Shown here piece after piece: positions 37,956 to 48,300 of a DNA stretch of 64,000 nucleotides (the first letter of the stretch is position 1; each line of letters starts with the position of its first letter). The position numbers and the translations under genes were made by a program. Source of the DNA: Flectobacillus longus (GTDB lineage Bacteria > Bacteroidota > Bacteroidia > Cytophagales > Spirosomataceae); the NCBI RefSeq assembly GCF_030056705.1, contig NZ_JASHIC010000020.1, forward strand, positions 62,001 through 126,000. The letters run 5' to 3'. The notes below the pieces were generated by a model, which saw nothing but the letters and a program-made list of their open reading frames with translations, did not search any database and had not been told where the DNA came from.

Positions 37956-39374
37956 TTGAAAAACTATACATCACTACAGAGTATTCAAGCTGATTTACAT
38001 GCAGGATACATTACCTGTCGCCAACTCGTTGAATTTTATCTTCAAAATATAGCTGAAAAAAATACCCAATTAAATGCTTTCCTGAAAGTGTTTGACCAAG
38101 AAGCATTGGCGAAAGCTGATGAAATTGATCAAAAAATCAAAACAGGAAATGCTGGCAAATTAGCGGGTATGGTAATTGGTATCAAAGACTTATTGTGCTA
38201 TAAAGACCATACATCTACAGCAGGAAGTAAAATTCTTGATGGCTTTGAATCGCAATTTAATGCTACCGCTGTTCAAAGGGTAATTGATGCCGACGCAATC
38301 ATTATTGGTTCACAAAACTGTGATGAATTTGGAATGGGCTCAACCAACGAGAACTCTGCTTATGGGGCTTGTCTCAATGCTGTAGGCACAAACCGTGTAG
38401 CGGGAGGTTCTTCGGGGGGCTCGGCTGTGGCTGTGCAAGCAGATATGTGCTTGGCATCGTTGGGTACCGATACAGGTGGTTCTGTACGTATGCCAGCAGG
38501 CTTTTGTGGTTTGGTGGGCTTAAAACCAACTTATACGAGGGTATCACGCTGGGGTCTTATTGCTTATGCTTCATCATTTGATTGCATTGGTCCTATTACC
38601 AAATCAGTGGAAGATGCAGCGATATTATTAGAAATAATTGCAGGAAAAGATGAACAAGATAGTACTGTTTCAAGGCTAGAAGTTCCTCAATATTCGGCTT
38701 TTGATACGACTCATAAAACGTTGAAAATTGGGTATTTGAAAGAAGCTGTTGAAAGTGCTGGTCTTCAACCTGAAGTACGTGAGGCTACTTGGGCAAAATT
38801 AGAAGCACTCAAAGCCGCAGGTCATGTGGTAGAGGCGGTAGAGTTTCCATTGATTAAGTATTTTCTTCCAACATACTATATTTTGACAACGGCTGAAGCG
38901 AGCTCAAACCTCTCTCGTTTTGATGGAGTAAAGTATGGACATCGTTCTAATCAGGCTACAGATTTGATGTCAATGTACAAAAAATCAAGAGCAGAAGGAT
39001 TTGGTAAGGAAGTAAAACGTCGTATTATGTTGGGTACTTTTGTATTGAGCGCATCCTATTACGATGCCTATTATACAAAGGCACAAAAAGTAAGAAGATT
39101 GATTAAGGACTACACAGACCAATTATTGTCTGAATATGATTTTTTGGTTTGTCCAACAACACCAACAACTGCGTATAAAATTGGAGAAAAAACGTCGGAT
39201 CCTATTCAGATGTATTTAGGCGATTTGTTTACCGTACAAGCTAACGTGGTAGGTTTGCCCGCAATTTCTATTCCTAACGGTGTTGATAATGATGGTATGC
39301 CAATTGGGTTTCAAATTATGGGTGGCGCATTTCAGGAGAAAGCTTTGTTAAGTTTTGCTAAAAGCTTATATTAA
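37956..39374 (+). CDS. gatA: Asp/Glu-tRNA amidotransferase subunit A
   Basis: Amidase subunit of the GatCAB complex, which hydrolyses glutamine and converts mischarged Glu-tRNA(Gln) or Asp-tRNA(Asn). The amidase-signature triad is intact: Lys77 in IGIKDLL, cis-Ser152 in GGSSGGSA and Ser176 in DTGGSVR. At 472 residues it is full length. The start must be TTG 37956: the protein aligns from its first residues with GatA N termini, and the first ATG in frame is at codon 72, inside the amidase core. gatB and gatC are not adjacent, as is usual in Bacteroidota. Confidence 0.95.
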   Translation: MKNYTSLQSIQADLHAGYITCRQLVEFYLQNIAEKNTQLNAFLKVFDQEALAKADEIDQKIKTGNAGKLAGMVIGIKDLLCYKDHTSTAGSKILDGFESQFNATAVQRVIDADAIIIGSQNCDEFGMGSTNENSAYGACLNAVGTNRVAGGSSGGSAVAVQADMCLASLGTDTGGSVRMPAGFCGLVGLKPTYTRVSRWGLIAYASSFDCIGPITKSVEDAAILLEIIAGKDEQDSTVSRLEVPQYSAFDTTHKTLKIGYLKEAVESAGLQPEVREATWAKLEALKAAGHVVEAVEFPLIKYFLPTYYILTTAEASSNLSRFDGVKYGHRSNQATDLMSMYKKSRAEGFGKEVKRRIMLGTFVLSASYYDAYYTKAQKVRRLIKDYTDQLLSEYDFLVCPTTPTTAYKIGEKTSDPIQMYLGDLFTVQANVVGLPAISIPNGVDNDGMPIGFQIMGGAFQEKALLSFAKSLY

Positions 39375-39414
39375 TATCTAACTGATAGAAATAAATACCT
39401 AATGATAAATTTTG

Positions 39415-39457
39415 AGGTCTAACATTAGTCTAAACCCAGATTGATGTTAGACCTTTT
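39415..39457 (+). terminator. Terminator after gatA
   Basis: Stem AGGTCTAACAT/ATGTTAGACCT (11 bp, perfect) with an 18-nt loop and a following TTTT. Confidence 0.75.
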
Positions 39458-39628
39458 GTTTGGTGGTATCTTTTGGTCTACACAATTGTTTTTACACCCT
39501 ATAGATACACACAGACAATGAGTTTCAAAAATCCCTCAAAATAGGAATATTCTTGATGTTTCTTGTAATAATTCAATACTTTGTTTTTGTGGTACAATAA
39601 AAATGTGGTTTACTTAGTTAAAAATCAG

Positions 39629-39636
39629 TAACTTTG
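39629..39636 (+). promoter_or_regulatory. Probable -7 box of the transglycosylase promoter
   Basis: TAACTTTG, an exact TAnnTTTG match, about 165 bp before the ATG. No clear TTTG lies at -33. The palindrome GTGTCCAAATATGGACAC begins 4 bp downstream, over the predicted transcription start. Confidence 0.4.
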
Positions 39637-39802
39637 TTTAGTGTCCAAATATGGACACCAACAAAAAGAATAAATAAACACACTGCCCATAAGAATTTAG
39701 AAAAGATAAAGTGTTTCAAAAGCTTCTCATTTTGCCCAAAGGGTTGAGCACGCATAACACATCAAAGATATTATATTCCTTAAATCCTTATTAGAGAATT
39801 AA

Positions 39803-41332
39803 ATGACATTGACTACATTTCGTTCGATTTTGGCAGGTTCACTGTTATTGGTTGGAATAAGCAGCCAAGCACAGGTATCGGCAGCCTCATCGACTACCGA
39901 AACTCAAGGAACAGTGGACACCCTTTCGGTAAAGCCAGTGTATCCACAAGCTGCAACGCCTCCAGTAGTTGTAGAGCCTACATGGTTGATTGACCCCAAC
40001 ATTGTAAAGCCTCGTTTAGAAGCACTTCAAAAAGAAATTCCATTGACCTACAATAGTACAACACATCAATTTGTTGAGTATTTCGCTTTTCGTAAACCTT
40101 CATTTACTAAAACAATGCTCGAACGAAAAGATATGTACTTTCCATTGTATGAGAAATATTTGAAAAAATATGGCTTGCCCGACGAACTGAAGTACCTTTC
40201 TTTGATTGAATCTGGCTTAAATCCAAGAGCAATGTCTCGTGTAGGGGCAGGAGGGCTCTGGCAATTTATGCCTAAAACAGCAAGACTGGATTTTGGACTA
40301 AAAATTGATGATTATGTAGACGAGCGTTTCGATCCAGAAAAAGCCACAGAGGCAGCATGTCGTTATATGCGTCAATTATACAATATTTTTGGAGATTGGC
40401 ACCTTGTTTTGGCAGCTTACAATACTGGTCCTGGCAATGTTCGCCGTGCGATTCGTCGTTGTAATGGAGGACAAACATTTTGGGATATTTATAATTGTTT
40501 GCCAAAAGAAACAAGAGGGTATGTGCCACAATATATTGGTATTTTGTACATGATGAACCATGCGGATTCACATGATATAGTACCTGAAAATTATGAATTA
40601 GCGATTGAGCATGATACTATCCAGATAAACTCGTACTTAGATTTAGACAAATTGGCGATTATGGCCAATATCAATTTAGAAAGTATCCAAAAGCTTAATC
40701 CTCATATTCTGACGCATATATTACCTATTAATACACGTAATTTTTCGCTGAAGCTTCCTAAAAATGAATTGGCATATTTCAGATCAAATCGTCTAATGAT
40801 TATGGATTCTGCATCTAAAATGCCAACTAATATGCTAGCAACAGTAGGAGTAGAGCTAGTAGGGCAACCACAAACACGTGAAGATTCGGTACCCGTAGTT
40901 GCTGTAAATAGCAAACCAAGCGAGCAAGTCGTAGAAGATGATGTTGAAGAGGTAATCAAGCGTAAACCTAAAAAAATAACTTACAAAGTTCATAAAGGTG
41001 ATAATCTTTTTGCCATTGCCGATAAGTTTAATGTGGAAGTATATGATTTGAAAGTTTGGAACAAACTACGTAAATCAGGAATTCAAACAGGGCAAACATT
41101 AGTGATTTTCAAAGAGTCCGCAGTGACAAGTTCTGAGAAATATGCTCGCTCGAACGTAAGAGAAAAAGAAGATATTCGTAAAGGGAAAGTGAAGTTTCAT
41201 ACCGTAGAACAAGGAGATACTCTTTGGAACATTTCGCAACGTTACGGCGGTATTTCGGTAGAAAAATTGAAAAAAATGAATGGAATTAAGGGTAATGTTG
41301 TTAAAGCTGGTATGAAGCTTCGTGTATCTTAA
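39803..41332 (+). CDS. Membrane-bound lytic transglycosylase with two LysM domains, MltD-like
   Basis: Cleaves peptidoglycan glycan strands non-hydrolytically, leaving 1,6-anhydro-muramic acid ends. Signal peptide MTLTTFRSILAGSLLLVGISSQAQ. The SLT domain (about 115-250) has the catalytic Glu136 in SLIESGLNP, then GAGGLWQFMP and AAYNTGPGNV. Two C-terminal LysM domains (about 393-440 with YKVHKGDNLFAIA, and 461-508 with HTVEQGDTLWNIS) bind peptidoglycan. The 509 residues and domain order match MltD. It has its own terminator and lies upstream of ruvA. Confidence 0.94.
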   Translation: MTLTTFRSILAGSLLLVGISSQAQVSAASSTTETQGTVDTLSVKPVYPQAATPPVVVEPTWLIDPNIVKPRLEALQKEIPLTYNSTTHQFVEYFAFRKPSFTKTMLERKDMYFPLYEKYLKKYGLPDELKYLSLIESGLNPRAMSRVGAGGLWQFMPKTARLDFGLKIDDYVDERFDPEKATEAACRYMRQLYNIFGDWHLVLAAYNTGPGNVRRAIRRCNGGQTFWDIYNCLPKETRGYVPQYIGILYMMNHADSHDIVPENYELAIEHDTIQINSYLDLDKLAIMANINLESIQKLNPHILTHILPINTRNFSLKLPKNELAYFRSNRLMIMDSASKMPTNMLATVGVELVGQPQTREDSVPVVAVNSKPSEQVVEDDVEEVIKRKPKKITYKVHKGDNLFAIADKFNVEVYDLKVWNKLRKSGIQTGQTLVIFKESAVTSSEKYARSNVREKEDIRKGKVKFHTVEQGDTLWNISQRYGGISVEKLKKMNGIKGNVVKAGMKLRVS

Positions 41333-41359
41333 GTTACTTTCGCTAATATTGATTCGTTT

Positions 41360-41401
41360 AAAAGTCCGCATAAAGACAATTTGGCTTGTGCGGACTTTTT
41401 C
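41360..41401 (+). terminator. Terminator after the transglycosylase gene
   Basis: Stem AAAAGTCCGCA/TGCGGACTTTT (11 bp, perfect) with an 18-nt loop and a T-run, 28 bp after the stop codon. Confidence 0.88.
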
Positions 41402-41645
41402 TGTATTTTTGAAAGATGTATTTCTTAAGTAAAGCTATCCTCCAAGTTGTTTTTAGGCATAAAAAATGCTTGGTGTAATACAATAAACTGGTATGATTTT
41501 GTATAGTAATATTACAAGTTTGATGTTACTGTAAACAAAACTTGAGTCATATATTTCCCTAAATCTGCATGAAATACCTCTGTCTTATTTAATAGGAGTA
41601 TTTTTTGCCCATTTATCAAACTTTATTATTCAAACAATTAGAATT

Positions 41646-42239
41646 ATGATTGCCTATATAGATGGTAAACTTGCACATAAAGATCCTGCCTTTGTTATTA
41701 TCGACGTCCAAGGAGTAGGATACGAAATTAAAATTTCACTACAAACTTATAGCTCACTTCAAGATGGGACAGAACGTTGCAAGCTCTACACATTTCTTAA
41801 CATTCGTGAAGACGCCCACGTGCTTTATGGTTTTAAAGAGTTTGACGAAAAAACGTTGTTTTTAGATCTCATCAGTGTTTCGGGTATTGGCCCTAATACA
41901 GCCCTAATTATGCTTTCATCCTTATCATCAGGCGAAATACGTCAAGCGTTGGTTAATGAAGATGTCAAAACGATTCAAAGTATTAAAGGAATTGGTGCCA
42001 AAACTGCCCAACGTGCTATTATCGAATTGAAAGATAAGTTAAAGAAAGAAGCGTTGATAGGTGGAACACAAACTTCATTGCTAGTACCTTCGGGTAGTAA
42101 AGTTCGTGGCGAAGCTCTGGCTGCGTTAGTGACACTGGGTATTCCTAAAAATGTTGCTGAGAAAAGTTTGGATGCCATCATCAAGAAAGAAGGTGATAGC
42201 CTATCGGTTGAGCAACTTATCAAGCTTGCTTTGCGATAA
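41646..42239 (+). CDS. ruvA: Holliday junction DNA helicase subunit RuvA
   Basis: RuvA tetramers bind four-way junctions and load RuvB for branch migration in recombination repair. The OB-fold domain I is at the start (MIAYIDGKLAHKDPAFVIID). Domain II has two helix-hairpin-helix motifs, SVSGIGPNTALIM and IKGIGAKTAQRAI. Domain III (about 150-197, ALAALVTLGIPKNVAEKSL) contacts RuvB. The 197 residues are full length. It is followed at short distance by sprA, an order I recall from other gliding Bacteroidota. Confidence 0.97.
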   Translation: MIAYIDGKLAHKDPAFVIIDVQGVGYEIKISLQTYSSLQDGTERCKLYTFLNIREDAHVLYGFKEFDEKTLFLDLISVSGIGPNTALIMLSSLSSGEIRQALVNEDVKTIQSIKGIGAKTAQRAIIELKDKLKKEALIGGTQTSLLVPSGSKVRGEALAALVTLGIPKNVAEKSLDAIIKKEGDSLSVEQLIKLALR

Positions 42240-42378
42240 ATTAATATACAATTTAGCCTCAATCATGGCATAAGCTTTAAAAAAAGCCTATGCCCCAAAA
42301 TATAAGAGCTTGTTGGTCGTTTTGGCTTTGTTGTGCCATTTTGAATTCACCAAGATTTTGACTTTTAAGCAATCAACT

Positions 42379-45300
42379 GTGCAAAGGAAAAAGTTTTACA
42401 TACTTTCTGGAAGTTTTGTTTTATCGGTATTTGCTTCATTAGCATGGGAGTTCCCTTTGCGTAGTCCTGAGTCTCTTTGGACAAGCAAGCCGTTTTTAGG
42501 CGTTTCTGTACCTGCCGATACAGTACAAAAATCAGGGCGCCGTCCAAAATATAAAATCAAAGACCGTTATACTAACCGTTTTTCGGATCGTTCGCCTTCT
42601 TCTCCATTTATCATAAAGGATACCAAATCAACCTCAACAGAATTTAAGTTAGACTCGGCTGGACGTATTACCGTATATGAGAAACTTACGGGTTCTGACG
42701 CTAATTATAGACCTTCACAGCAAATCACCTTTGAGGAGTATCAAAAAGTACAGCAAAATCGCTTTGTTCGAGATTACTGGAAAAAATATGCAGCCTCACA
42801 AGATGGAAAAGATGAAACTCGAGGGCGGGGTATTTTGCCAAAAATAGAACTTCCTCCTGCCATTGACCGAATTTTTGGAGGATCGGAGATAGATTTTAAA
42901 CCTAATGGAAACATCTTACTCGACATTGGATACATAGGACAGTTTATTGATAATCCAGCCATTCCTGTTCAGCAACGATATATAGGAAATTTGAATTTTA
43001 ACGAGCAAGCTCAAATAAACTTTCAAGGGAAAATCGGTAATAAGTTTAATCTAAATACCAACTTTGATACCAAAGCAAGTTTTAATTTTCAAAACCAACT
43101 CAAACTTAACTGGCGCTCAAATGAAGAAGATATACTCCAAAACATCGAAGTAGGAAATACATCTTGGACTCTTAATAGCCAACTTATCCCAGGGGTTCAG
43201 AACTTGTTTGGTCTGAAAACTTTAATGCGTTTTGGCAAAGTAGATGTTACATTGGTAGCTGCACAACAGCGCTCTAAACAAGACTGTATTACCTTAAAAG
43301 GTGGTTCACAGGGTAAAACTTTCGAAATACGTGCTGATAACTATGACGAAAATCGTCACTTTTTCTTATCTACTTTTTTCCGTAACAAGTACGAAAGTTC
43401 GCTGAAAAGCGTCTCTGTGATGTCTTCGGGCGTATCAACTAACTCCCTAAATAGTACTACTTCTTCAACTGATTTATCACAAAGTTCACGTAGCACTACG
43501 AGTACCGAAACTGCCTACATTTCTTCGGGGATAACTATTACTCGTTTGGAAGTATATGTGACCAACCGCTCTCAAAACACAGAGACTCTACGCAATATTG
43601 TAGGTTTTTCTGACTTGGGTGAGGGTGCTCCAACCAATCCATATAACCCCAATAATGGTGTAGCCGCAGCTTCGGGTGCTAATGGAGGCACACCAGTGAA
43701 TAACAAAAACAATACACTTTATAATAAATACTTAGACCCTAATTCGGCAAATGCCGAAATACGTAAAGCTGATCAGACTACAAGTTTGCTTGTAGCTGAT
43801 GGTTTAGATAAAGGTACTGACTTTGATGTTTTGCGTGGTGCCAAAAAACTAACAGAGAGAGAATATCGTTTCAGTCCAGAGTTAGGTTATATTTCTTTGA
43901 TAACTCCACTTCGTAATGATGAAGTACTTGCTGTATCTTATGAGTACACCATGAATGGACAAAAATACAAGGTAGGGGAGCTAACTGAAGATTACCAAAA
44001 CCGTCAGGACAATGAAGTTTTGGTGTTAAAGCTTTTGAAATCATCTACCATTCGTAATGTTTTGAACCATCCGATGTGGAATTTGATGATGAAAAACGTT
44101 TATTCATTAAATGGTTCTCAGATTTCAAAAACAGGTTTTCAATTACGTGTTATTTACAAAGACGACAATACAGGTATCGACAATCCAAGCTTGTTGGAAG
44201 GGCGAAATGTGAAAGACACTCCATTAGTTCAAGTTTTAGGACTTGATAAAATGAATCAAAATGGTGACCGTCAAACAGATGGTAATTTTGACTTTATTGA
44301 GGGAGTTACAGTGGATAGTAGAAATGGTAAAATCATTTTTCCTGTTCTAGAACCTTTTGGAGGTACACTTAGAAAGAAATTTGATGCCGATGAGTCTCAA
44401 TTAGTAGATAAGTATGTGTTTGATAAATTGTACACTTCGACATTGACTGATGCGCAACAAATTGCCAGTAAGAATAAGTTTTTCTTGAAAGGTAGTTATC
44501 AGTCGTCGCTTGGAGGTGATGTGAATTTGCCTTTAGGAGTTGATGGTAATTCTGTACAAGTAACAGCAGGGGGCGTTGCTTTAACACCTGGAGTTGACTA
44601 TATCGTAGAGCCACAAGTAGGTCGTGTTAAAATCTTAAACTCAGGAATTTCTAATTCAGGACGTGAGATTAGGATTTGTTATGAAAAGCCAGATTTATTC
44701 AATAATCAAATCCGTACCCTTTTAGGCACACACATCGATTACACGTTAGGGAAAGACATTCATTTGGGTGGAACATTGCAACATCTTTCAGAAACTCCAC
44801 CAAGTTTCTTGAAAAGGGTACAAATTGGCAACGAGCCGATTAATAATACTATGTTTGGTTTAGATGCTGCTATCCAAAAAAAGTCGTTGTTCTTGACACG
44901 TTTGGTTGATGCTTTACCATTGATTTCTACCAAAGAAACTTCAGCTATTGATTTTCAAGGAGAATTTGCCCGACTTATTCCAGGTGTAAATAGTGCAGTG
45001 AATAGTAATGCCTTTATTGACGATTTTGAATCTGCAAGAAATATCTTTAGCCTTAATACTCAAGCTAACTCATGGAGACCCGGGTCTGTTCCCAAAACAA
45101 TTGTCCCAATTACGTCTCCTAACTCAATCGAAAGCAATTTTAATAGAGCTAAGATTTCGGCTTATACAGTCGATTATAGTTTGTACGGAACAAGTAGTTT
45201 AGAAACAGGCAGTGTTGGAATCAATTCACAAGATGTGGCGAACTACGCCTATGAGCGTGTAGTGTCGTCCCAAGCCTTATTTCCTAACCGCTCGGTGGCA

Positions 45301-48300
45301 AATAACATCAATGTCCCTGTTGGAATTCTAGATGTTTCCTATTTTCCTGGAGAGAGGGGAATGTATAATTATAATCCTAAACTAGACCAGTTTATCGCAA
45401 ATCCGAAAAAAAACTTTGGGGCGATTACACGAGCAATTAGTTCGGATACAGACTTTGACAATGCCAACATCGAAACATTAGAATTTTGGATGATGGATCC
45501 ATTTGCGGAGGTAGATGCAGGTGCAACAGCTAATTCTGGTAATAGAACAGGTATTGTACGTGCTACAGGAGATTTTGATAAAGACAAAGAGGCCAGTTTG
45601 ATTCGTAATCGTACAGGTGGAAAATTAGTATTTAACCTTGGAGATATTTCTGAAGATTTTATTCCAGATGGGCGTTATAATTTTGAAAATGGACTTCCTA
45701 CAGGACAAAAAATCACGCAGGGCTCTTTGGCCAATGTGGATTCAACAGTTTGGGGACTTGCACCAACACGACAATTTGTAACCAATGCTTTTGACTTGCA
45801 AAATGGGCGTGAACAGCAAGATGTTGGTTTGGACGGTTTGCCAAACAACCCGACAAGTTTTGATAATATTTGGAATGAAAAAGCGAAGTTTGCCGATTAT
45901 ATTCGAACCATTCAAGGTTTGAATATTGATGCAAATATGAAATCTGAAATTGAGGAAGACCCTTCAGGCGATGATTTTATTCACTATTTGAACGAACGAT
46001 ATAGTAGTACTTCTAGCCTTGTAAAGCGTTATAAGAATTACATGGGCTCTGAAAATAACTCACCACCTTCTTCGACAAGTACGGCATCGGGTTATACAGA
46101 AGCAAGTAATCAACAACCAGATAGAGAGGATTTGAACAATGATAATACCATTACTGACACTGACGCCTATTACGAGTATGAACTCGATATGAAAAAGGAA
46201 AAGATGGCAGTGGGACAAAATTACATTGTCGATCAAATCACTGAAGGTGGTGTAAGCTGGTATTTATTTAGAATTCCAATCAAGAGCTATTCCAATAAAG
46301 TTGGTAATATCAACGGATTTAAGTCTATGCGTTTTATCCGAATGTTTACTACTGATTGGGAAGCACCTGTGGTATTTCGTTTTGCTTCATTCCAATTATC
46401 TGGTTATCAGTATCGTACTTATACAGGTGATTTGAATCCAAGAGGATTACAAGAAGTTCCAGAGCCCTATGATGCAAATTTTAAGGTTTCTACAGTAAAT
46501 ATCGATGAAAATGGACCTGCCAATAAAGCAGGCAAAACAGTCCCATACGCAGTTCCTCCAGGGTTTGAACGTGATCGTGATGTAACTACAGTAAACAATG
46601 TTGCTCTAAACGAACAATCTATGTCGCTTTGCGTTGATGGCTTACGTGATGGCGATTCTCGTGCAGTTTTCAAGAATACTGTTTTTGATTTCTTGAATTA
46701 TAAAAACTTAAAAATGTTTATTCATGCTGAAACTGATGATGCCAACACAAAAACAGGTGATATTTCGGCATTTGTTAGAATCGGTACTGACCAAACAGAT
46801 AACTACTATGAAGTGGAGGCACGTGGGTTAACTATTACACCAAAAGGTAAAAGTTCTTATTTGCCACAAGAAGTATGGCCACTCGAAAACGAAATTGATA
46901 TTCCTTTTGATGCTCTTCGTGCAGCAAAACTCAAACGAGACAATGCTCAAGTAGCTCTTACTACGCCATATCTTATGGATAGTATTGTAGGTAACAATGG
47001 ACAATTGTACCGAGTACGGGTAGTAGGACGTCCTGATTTGAGCGCAGTAGTTTCCCTAATGATTGGGGTAAGAAACCCAAAATCTGCGGATGAATTACCC
47101 AAATCATTTTGTATTTGGGTCGACGAACTACGTTCAAATGGATTTGATCAAAACTCTGGTAATGCAGCTGTAGGTAAACTTGGATTGAAATTGGCAGATT
47201 TTGCCAATGTTACCTTAAACGCTTCTTACAAAGGATATGGTTTTGGAGGAGTACAATCTAAAATTTCTGAGCGATCACGTGAGACTTCTTACGCCTATGG
47301 TATTGCGGCTACGATTAATTTGGATAAGTTGTTTCCAGATAAATGGGGTTTGAGAATTCCTTTGTACATCAGCTACGACAAAAGTAATTCGACACCACAT
47401 TTTAATCCGCTCGACCCTGATATTCCATTAGAACAATCACTAAATAATATCACCGATCCAGCTAAAAGAGCAATGCTTCAAAAAATCGTGGAGGATAACT
47501 CTGAGCGCCGAGCAATTAACCTTACCAATGTTCGCAAGATAAAAGTAGGTGGTGGAAAAGCACATTTATGGGATATCGAAAATATTGCTATTTCATACTC
47601 ATTTGCAGAACTTACAAGAAGTAATACTTTGATTGATGCTTACAAACAAGTTTCACATCGAGGTGGTATCATGTATGCTTATGCTGGAACAAGTAAACCG
47701 ATAGAGCCATTTAAAGGAATAAAGTCTGATTATCCTCTATTGAGATGGATTAAAGAGATTAATTTTTCTCCGTTACCTAACTCTATTACTGTGCGGGCAG
47801 ATATGGATCGTAATTTTGTAAAAACCCAATTGCGAAATGCTGAGCTAACTACCGATGGTGTAGCGCCAATGTTTGAAAAATATTGGATGTTTACTAGACA
47901 ATACAACTTAGGTTGGAATTTGACCAAATCCGTTATTGTAAACTACGCTGCCAATGCACGTGCTATTATCGACGAACCTCAAGGGGATATAGATACGCAA
48001 GCCAAAAAAGATTCTGTTTGGAGAAGCATAAAAAGCTTGGGACGTACCAAAAACTTTGATCAAAACTTTAGTGCAGTTTGGCGATTGCCTCTCAATAAAT
48101 CACCATTGACCGACTGGATGTCGGCTGAGTATAGTCATAAATTTGGCTACCAGTATCTAGCAAGTTCGTATGACAGCCGTGACTCATTGGATGTTCCATT
48201 AGGAAATTTGATTAAAAATACCCGTGAAAGAGGTATCAATGGTAAGATTGACTTTGTAGCATTATACAATCGTGTGCGTGCATTACGTCTGGCGAACCAA

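Larger units (their letters stand above)
39375..39802. other. Intergenic region before the lytic transglycosylase gene
   Basis: About 430 bp without a gene. It holds the gatA terminator (39415-39457), and a -7-like box TAACTTTG at 39629-39636 with a weak -33 region. That box would give the transglycosylase gene a leader of about 160 nt. The phrase GTGTCCAAATATGGACAC near 39641-39658 is a perfect 18-bp palindrome and could be a regulator site. Confidence 0.5.

Noticed and set aside
37948-37960. TTACCTTG read as a -7 box for gatA
   Set aside because: It overlaps the TTG start codon itself, so transcription would begin inside the gene.
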